DNA of 64,000 nucleotides from Macrobrachium rosenbergii. Lineage: Eukaryota > Arthropoda > Malacostraca > Decapoda > Palaemonidae. The stretch spans positions 76,212,125-76,276,124 of the forward strand of contig NC_089742.1 in assembly GCF_040412425.1 (NCBI RefSeq), given 5' to 3'. The notes under the pieces were generated by a model. It did not search any database. It had not been told where the DNA came from and saw only the letters and a program-made list of their open reading frames with translations. Made by a program: the position numbers and the translations under genes. Positions 55,846 to 64,000 of the stretch are shown piece by piece. Numbering within the stretch: position 1 is the first letter of the stretch; every line of letters begins with the position of its first letter.

Positions 55846-56217
55846 TAATCAAGAGGTGTTTTTTTGTCAGGGCATGTATTTATGAGTATTAAATCTTAAG
55901 AAAAATAGTATTGTAATACTGAATTGACTTCATGGATGCGTGACCGAATTTCCGTTATATAATGACGAAATAATAACCAGTAAATTGGTATTATTTCCTG
56001 CAGAGCGAGTTGTTTACTGACGCAAGCGAATGAGAGATTAGTTCATTTTGCATAATAATAGGCTTTTAATAAGGCCGTGGTCTCGTATTGAACCTGTATT
56101 AACATTAGTTTTCCGTCAGATAATAAATGGCATTCAAACAGAATACAAATTGCGCTGATTTTTTTAATATGGAAAAGTGGGAGTGTATAAAATATTTCAT
56201 AAATAAATAAATAAATA

Positions 56218-56218
<1 letters not shown>
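55544..56218. other. Intergenic sequence with (AAT)n
   Basis: (AAT)n at 55762-55843; otherwise unassigned. Confidence 0.5.

Positions 56219-56296
<78 letters not shown>
56219..56296. repeat. (TA)n microsatellite
   Basis: It follows a short (AAAT)n. Confidence 0.95.
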
Positions 56297-56297
<1 letters not shown>

Positions 56298-56599
56298 ATA
56301 TTGATATAAACCACAGTAACCCAAGAAGAAGAAAAACAATAAATTTGTTATAATTTTCTGTGAGAAAAAGTAAGAAAAAATAGATTATGAAATTGGGGAG
56401 CAAGAAAGGAAATTATATTGGAGAGTTACGGTCTTGAAATACTGCGAAAAAGAATCAGCATTCTGTGAACTACGAGATCATTGTTATAACTTTTCAACCT
56501 TATCTGTTTGAAGTAAGGTCTAACGCAAGAGCTTTGCAAAGAGGACTGGACTTAGAAAACACTTGCATCTGAAACTCTGAAACAACTGAGAAATATACA
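56297..56599. other. Intergenic sequence, nothing recognised
   Basis: No repeat or coding signal. Confidence 0.4.
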
Positions 56600-56782
<183 letters not shown>

Positions 56783-56815
56783 ATATTGTATTGCAGTATT
56801 TCTGTTATTTAATTT

Positions 56816-57781
56816 TGTAACAGCCTTGTGTGGCTTATTTATTTGCTTTACCTGCACTCCTGTGTTTTTGTTTTGCCGGTGTGAGGCGACGTTTGCCGCC
56901 AGCCCTTTAGCAGAGTCAGCCAGGTCCAGGGCAGCAGCAGGTATGAATATCAGAATAGCAGCAGAGAATAGCAGTATTTCGGCAGCTGAGCTGTAGGAGT
57001 TGACTGGATGAACAACAGGTTGTACCTACCTGTTACCTTCGGCGGGAGGAGGAAGACCTCTTAGCCTGTTGGTGAGACTTCTTCGTTAATGGCAGAAGTT
57101 GGATGCCTCAACAACATGATTGGGGTCATCTGTGGATGTATTCCTGATTCCGCAACCTTGGTTGTTTCAATGCCTCGACCTTGTTTGTCTGTTGTTTTTT
57201 CCGCATCCTTAGTGACAGTTGTGTCTTTTTCAACAACTCTTAAGAGTTTGTCTGTTTGTGACTGTGATGTCTGTTTTTTGTATTCATTTTACTGTTACTG
57301 TATTGTGTATTATGCTGCCTGTTTTTGCATTTATTGTAACCTATATTTTATGACTTTTTCATTATTTATGATGCTGTGTTTTGTGTGTATTATGCTGACT
57401 GGTTTTGTGTTTACTATAACATGTATGTTACTTCTTTTGTATTTATACTGTTTATTTTTGTAGTATTTATGATGCCGCTTTTATTGTGTTATGTTTATGC
57501 TGCTTATGAATTGTTTATTGAGTTTAAACTATTTAATTGGGTTTTTACTGTTGCTGCCTTTGTTATTGTTAATTCATTATATATATAATGTTTATTTGAT
57601 TTGTTTGTAAGTGGACCTGACTCACTTGTACATTTGTATATAATAAATTAATCTTAAGGCTATATTTTGTGGTTTTGTTCTGCTCCTTCCTCCTTTGTTT
57701 ATCACAACTGCTGTCAGTCATCCCAGTCCCATTCTTTTTTTTGAATTTTAGAACTTGCTGAACCAAGTCAGGTTCATTACA
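56816..57781 (+). repeat. LTR (LTR-a), about 966 bp
   Basis: It begins tgtaacagcc and ends ggttcattaca, giving TGTAA/TTACA inverted ends. It is followed directly by ttggcgactgtgacacg, close to the tRNA-Arg-type primer site of 412/mdg1-type Gypsy elements. Open frames inside (57089-57588) are Thr/Val/Cys/Tyr-rich by-products. Confidence 0.7.
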
Positions 57782-57798
57782 TTGGCGACTGTGACACG
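57782..57798 (+). other. Primer binding site
   Basis: ttggcgactgtgacacg directly after LTR-a. Confidence 0.65.
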
Positions 57799-57959
57799 AT
57801 TCGAACCTGCAATCTTCGGACCAGGGGTTGGGGGGAAGAGTAAAAAAAAAATTTTTTTGTACATTTTTTTTTTTCCAGGTGAGGAGGTGTAAGGTTTAAT
57901 GCTTGTTTTTTTTTAAACAATTGTTTATCAGTTGTTCCCTTGTTGAGGGAGTCTGCTCC

Positions 57960-59105
<1,146 letters not shown>

Positions 59106-59109
59106 AACT

Positions 59110-59219
59110 GAGACAACAATGGGGACAGAGGAACAACAAAACCAGCAAAATAACCTTAATACTAGTTTATTAACATTAAGTAATGTACATATTTACAAAT
59201 GAGTCAAGTTTGGTAAAAA
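59110..59219 (-). repeat. Inverted copy of LTR-b end
   Basis: The 110 bases are the reverse complement of 58727-58836 with only a few differences (gagacaacaatgggga at the left, gagtcaagtttggtaaaa at the right). Confidence 0.93.
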
Positions 59220-59229
59220 GTGTGTGTAT

Positions 59230-59460
<231 letters not shown>

Positions 59461-59893
59461 ACTGAGGATATACATTTGCGTTTGATTTTAATTTACATGT
59501 AATATTTTGGCATGAACATGTATGTGCTCATTTCTAATTCGATGATAACAAGTATGCAAGAACCTGTAAGTTCTAGCCTACACAGTAGTTATAAACAGGA
59601 ATTGCCTAAAAGAGTGGCTTTTTTTTATTCATATCCATTTTTTTGTGCATGAATTATAAGAATATGATTTCTGAACCTGTCTTAAATATCAAATTCTTAA
59701 GTGGAATGACATCCAAATTACATAATGGAAACAAAATGCCAAAGGTAAAATATCGAAATCAAATTTCCTTTGAAAATAGTCGAGTAAAATTGTGAACAGC
59801 ACGATGTGACAAGAGTTTGTCATCCAAGGAGCACTGGCGGTCGTAATATTCTCTGTATTCGCAAAACACCGAAAAGATATGAATAGTTTTCAT

Positions 59894-59946
<53 letters not shown>

Positions 59947-60837
59947 CTACACGCGTCCTGTAATGAACGGCACTTTAAACCGTGGTCACAAATTTGCCTT
60001 CATAATGCTGACAAATTATTGTATGCATGAGGCATTCAGAATGCAAATGGGGCTTCAAAAAAAAAAAAACCCTCTAAACAGGAAAAAACATAAAAAAATA
60101 CAATTTTTAATTGCATTTACGCCTTGTCTTCATATTGCCGTATGTATTATCTTACATTATGGAATACAGTGAGTTTTAAGATATATGTTTCTCATAGTTA
60201 TAGTTAGTGTCCAGTTGAATTTAAATTTTTCCCCGAGCATCTCAGTTCATTATTAGTACCATTTAGGCGATGAGTTAGAACCAGCTCGATAGTTACTTTG
60301 CGCTTTTATAAGACAGTGAACTTAAGGTAATTTCCTGAAGGATAATTGCTTTTTATTTTCATTTCGTACGAAACCTGTATGTCAGTAACCTCTTATTAAA
60401 TTTAGGCTTGTATATTCATTAAAAATTCTCCTTTGAAAGCCTGAATGTGCGAATTTGTCACCATAGTGATCCAAAAAGTAACAGAAATATGAAATATCAC
60501 ACCTGCGAATTCATGGAAAACCGGGAACTATGGAGATCATGGCCAAGGTACAGAAATGTTTCTGATTATTTTTTGTCATTTAGATTAAGAACGATAGCTT
60601 TTATTGAGTATTATTGACTATTTTTTGTTGCACTATATTATTCCCTGCGTATATCTGCAGAAACCAAATAAAATTTTTTATCTCTCTATAGCATAAACTA
60701 TAGAATTTAATCTCAGTATTCACCCTGATTAGAAGCATTTACAGGGTTAATATAATTTTGTGGAAGGCAGTAACCTAAAAGGGAAGAGTTGTCAAGGGTA
60801 TGGAAAAATACTGCGGTAATAACTGATCATGGAAAAT
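59461..60837. other. Intergenic sequence with (GA)n
   Basis: (GA)n at 59898-59945; nothing else recognised. Confidence 0.5.
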
Positions 60838-61012
<175 letters not shown>

Positions 61013-61084
61013 ATAAAATTGATATGGACAAAAACAAAAGTAATTCAGAACAGGTATTTATTTAAGTTTCTCTGAGTATTTAAT

Positions 61085-62060
61085 ATTTTGTGTGGCCTCC
61101 ATCTATATACCATAGCCTGCATTCTTGAGGGGTATGATTTCAGCAAATCGCAAAAAGCTGAGACTCAAACTCCATTTCTCTGATATACATCACCTCTTAT
61201 AGGTCATCGAGGCTATATATCATAGTTCACTGTATGTGCTATATCCTTTAAGATACTACCAGTGTTTTCACACACATTAAAGTCAGGGGAGCTATGAAAT
61301 TCATTGACGAGAAGAAATTGATACCATTGTTTCGAAGCAGCTACTGTGTCTGAAGAGCCTATAAACATGGTGCCTCATCATAAAAATGTAACTTCTTCAA
61401 CAGATAACACATTTTCAGGATCGTTAAAGAAAGGAAATACTCCACCAGTAAGCACAGTTTCTCTGAAGTATTTTCCATTCCATGACTGTCCTTTTTCTTT
61501 GATGATCCACATTAACGTTTTGCTGTGAAACAAAGAAAAATTCCCAAACATTCAGGAAATTTCACAACTTGGTGATAGTGCATATCACTGATATCATCCA
61601 ACTTTGCTTCCCAAATGATGTCATTTTTATGATTTGGCCCCCTGACTGTGTAAATGAAGAAGTCATCTGATGCAGCAAAAACAAAAGTAATCCCAATCTT
61701 TAAGAACAGGTAACCATTTACGGTCTTCTCTGAGCTGAGTTAATGTTGGGCTTGTGTGAAATCATGCCATCAGCATGATACCACAGCCTATAACTTCTCT
61801 GTTTCCCCTTTTGTTTCTAGTTCAAGCGCCAATTTACATAAAGACTTTCTTGGTCTAAACTCCATTGATGTCTTTTGACTGAGAAAGGACTTTGGTCTTC
61901 CAAGATTCTCACTCTTTTCGCAGGACAGTCATATGGATTTTTGTTCCAGTTTCATTTAACAAAGGATTCATCTCTTTTAATGTATTTAGCCATCCAGAAC
62001 GTTTAAGATACTACCAGTGTTTTCCTGGCCTCTCTGAAGGTTAGAAATTGATTTGGTCAA
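61085..62060 (-). pseudogene. Tc1-like transposase pseudogene
   Basis: Minus-strand pieces in order: KSLCKLALELET (near 61850), GPNHKNDIIWEAKLDD and MHYHQVVKFP (61660-61560), LMWIIKEKGQSWNGKYF (near 61500), ENVLSVEEVTFLHDEAP with the second catalytic Asp (near 61400), SPDFNVCENTGSILKD with the third acidic residue (61290-61240), and LLKSYPSRMQAMVY at the C-terminus (near 61130). That is the layout of Tc1/mariner transposases, which cut and paste at TA. Stops and small deletions are frequent. The first catalytic residue was not placed with confidence. No terminal repeats were identified. Confidence 0.75.
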
Positions 62061-62212
62061 TCCATCTGATTTCCTCCAAGTCAGCTACTGTCACTCAGTC
62101 TGAAAATACAAGAAATGAAAATGAAAAAATAGCTCAATCAAACTTAAAAAATGTAACTTAGGCTTCAACAGATAACTTCACATTTGTTCTGTGATCGGGG
62201 CCTCTAAAGAAA

Positions 62213-62455
62213 CACCCGGTAATACACACACACAGATGAGGGTTGGGGTTGGGAAAAGGCGGGAGAGAGATGTCTAGTCATGTGGTTTACTGATTCCTGT
62301 CATCCACAAACATCGTCTCAGTCTAGTCACACCAAAAATGCCATGAAAAGGACTCCAAACGAATATAATTCGTTTTGATGGACAAAAAGCAAGAAGCAAA
62401 ACTTGGCAGGAGAGTCAGAAAATTATCAGTTGCCAAATTTACATACATATATGTT

Positions 62456-62488
<33 letters not shown>

Positions 62489-63662
62489 CTATATATCATC
62501 CAATATATTATATATATAAATGATGTCATTTTATATGATTTGGCCAACTTCCACTCAGTCTGAAAATAAAGAAATGAAAATGAAAAATAGCATCTGAAAC
62601 TGCAATGTAACTTGGAGAAAGTCAGAAAACTTTAATTTCAATTTGTTCTTTGGAAGAACCCTCTAATTTCAAAACACCCGGTATATATCTTCACACAGAT
62701 GAGGGTTGGGGTTGGGAAAAATGAAAGATGTCAGTCATGTGGTTTACTGACTTATCCTGTCATCCAAGCAAACATCGTCTCAGTCTAGTCACACCAAAAA
62801 TGCCAAGTTTCTAGTTGAAAAGGACTCAATCAAACAATAAAGACTGCCTTTTGATGGACAAAAAGCAAGAAGCTCCAAAACTTGGCAGGAGAGTCAGAAA
62901 ATTATGATGTCTTTAATGCACTACTGAGAAAGGACTATATATATCTTATAAGATTATATATATATTTTATATATATATATGACAGTCATATGGATTTTTG
63001 TTCCAGTTTTTTATAACATAGGATTCATCTCTTTTAATGTATTTATATATATATATATATAACGTAAGTATAAGGATGTATATATATATCTTCTTCTTCT
63101 TTATCTTCAGCTTTTCCCATCTTTATATGGGGTTTTATTAGCCCGGATTTGGATCAATGCAGCATTTCCTCACAAGTTCTTCTCCTGGCATGTCCAACTT
63201 CTCCACTCAGTCTGAAAATACAAGAAATATAAAATGAAAATATATATATCTATATATAGAAACTTAAAATAATGTATATGATATAGGCTATAGCAGAAAA
63301 TATAGATATATAACTATATATATATTTGTTCTATGGATATATATATATCTAATTTATAAACACCCGGTATATATATATACACACAGATGAGGGTTGGGGT
63401 TGGGAAAATATATATATAGATAGATGTCTAGTCATGTGGTTTACTGATATATATCCTGTCATCCAATATAAACATCGTCTCAGTCTAGTCACACCAATAA
63501 TGCCAAGAGAAATAGGGAATTATAAAGGAAATGTCAGAATCAAACGAATATAATTCTGCAAAATTTTGATATGTTGGACAAAAGCAAGAAGCTCCAAAAA
63601 ACTTGGTAGGTAGAGTTCCAAGAAAATTATCCGGTTGCTATAATGCATACATACAAATATGT
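62213..63662. repeat. Three scrambled copies of a ~250-bp segment
   Basis: aaacacccggta with cagatgagggttggggttgg, catgtggtttactga, cagtctagtcacacca and the aaaagcaagaagc section occurs at 62213, 62673 and 63359 (offsets about 460 and 686). The third copy is studded with TATATA blocks. Pieces of the Tc1 region (gacagtcatatggatttttg) and of the RTE tail (63104-63135) are spliced in between. Confidence 0.85.
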
Positions 63663-63703
63663 TTATATATAAGTATATATATATATCACATATATATATA
63701 TTT

Positions 63704-63796
<93 letters not shown>
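63662..63796. repeat. (TA)n microsatellite
   Basis: About 95 bp pure TA at the right, interrupted on the left. Confidence 0.95.
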
Positions 63797-63797
<1 letters not shown>

Positions 63798-63965
63798 AAA
63801 TGAACACACTGGAATGTGATTCACAAAGATAAATTTCTGACTCTAATCGGGACTAAACCCCTGGTCTTTTGAGTGAGAGTCAAGGTCGTTAGCAACTCGG
63901 ACACATAAGTCGTAAAAGAAGTTGGAACCCAAGTACTACGTACCTGAGGTTTTTCTCAGGCAGGC
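63797..63965 (-). mobile_element. tRNA-derived SINE head (SINE-2), reverse
   Basis: On the minus strand gttccaacttcttttacgac, a tRNA-like arm, a B-box-like region (ggggtttagtcccg) and gagtcagaaatttatctttg follow the same order as 30200-30329. Like that copy and the one at 21331, it abuts a TA array. The outer boundary is not fixed. Confidence 0.7.
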
Positions 63966-64000
63966 GCCTAGCACCCAACATATCAGCGAATTTTGCACAA

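Noticed and set aside
57089..57588. Plus-strand frames rich in Cys, Tyr and Val
   Set aside because: They lie within LTR-a and have no domain.

Overview
This window is eukaryotic, repeat-dominated DNA with very little gene sequence. Long pure TA microsatellites, tRNA-derived SINEs, LTR and non-LTR retroelements, a Penelope-like remnant, mariner/Tc1 elements, spliced exons and an arthropod-type core promoter all point to an arthropod. Several families (a multi-hairpin repeat and two SINE types) look to me like repeats I associate with decapod crustaceans, especially palaemonid prawns such as Macrobrachium. That last step is recollection, not a search result.

Host gene signal, all on the minus strand: a first exon at 49374-49502 has a TATA box, an initiator, a start codon and a signal peptide, and ends in a phase-1 splice donor. 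Two exons at 29809-29945 and 27748-27879 each encode one LDL-receptor class A (LDLa) domain and have matching phase-1 boundaries. I infer one secreted LDLa-repeat gene with introns of about 19 kb and 2 kb; it probably continues beyond what I could recognise. One of the LDLa exons carries a 1-base frameshift.

Layout. 1-680: CR1/Jockey-type LINE tail. 2040-2945: old solo LTR. 6413-6786: multi-hairpin repeat. 10640-11560: Gypsy gag/protease debris. 11804-13435: short tandem duplication, then a 32-bp minisatellite split by a SINE. 13797-14248: inverted repeat and full-length SINE. 14325-21108: LTR retrotransposon with gag and protease remnants but no visible RT, RNase H or integrase. 22955-25108: dispersed repeat and an RTE fragment with target-site duplications (TSDs). 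25930-26486: Mutator-like foldback element interrupted by a SINE. 27.7-29.9 kb: LDLa exons, with a foldback element between them. 32.0-32.6 kb: large palindrome between TA arrays. 33.1-33.5 kb: multi-hairpin repeat. 34.7-35.2 kb: Penelope-like GIY-YIG remnant. 35.4-38.0 kb: tandem array of 340-bp tRNA-like units with an inversion. 38.0-42.7 kb: TA arrays and local tandem duplications. 42.97-46.95 kb: R4/Dong-like LINE inserted in the (TAA)n tail of a SINE. 48.57-48.93 kb: MITE with 8-bp TSD. 49.4-49.5 kb: first exon and promoter. 50.96-52.27 and 54.72-55.54 kb: two related mariner elements. 52.94-53.47 kb: second foldback element, also carrying a SINE. 56.8-59.2 kb: LTR pieces and an LTR-derived inverted repeat. 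61.0-63.7 kb: Tc1 transposase remains and a scrambled mosaic.

The parts interact mainly as nested insertions: SINEs inside foldback elements and inside a minisatellite, and a LINE inside a SINE tail. The TA arrays often mark the edges of inverted or duplicated segments. Every transposon coding region I could read is broken, so I see no element able to move by itself.
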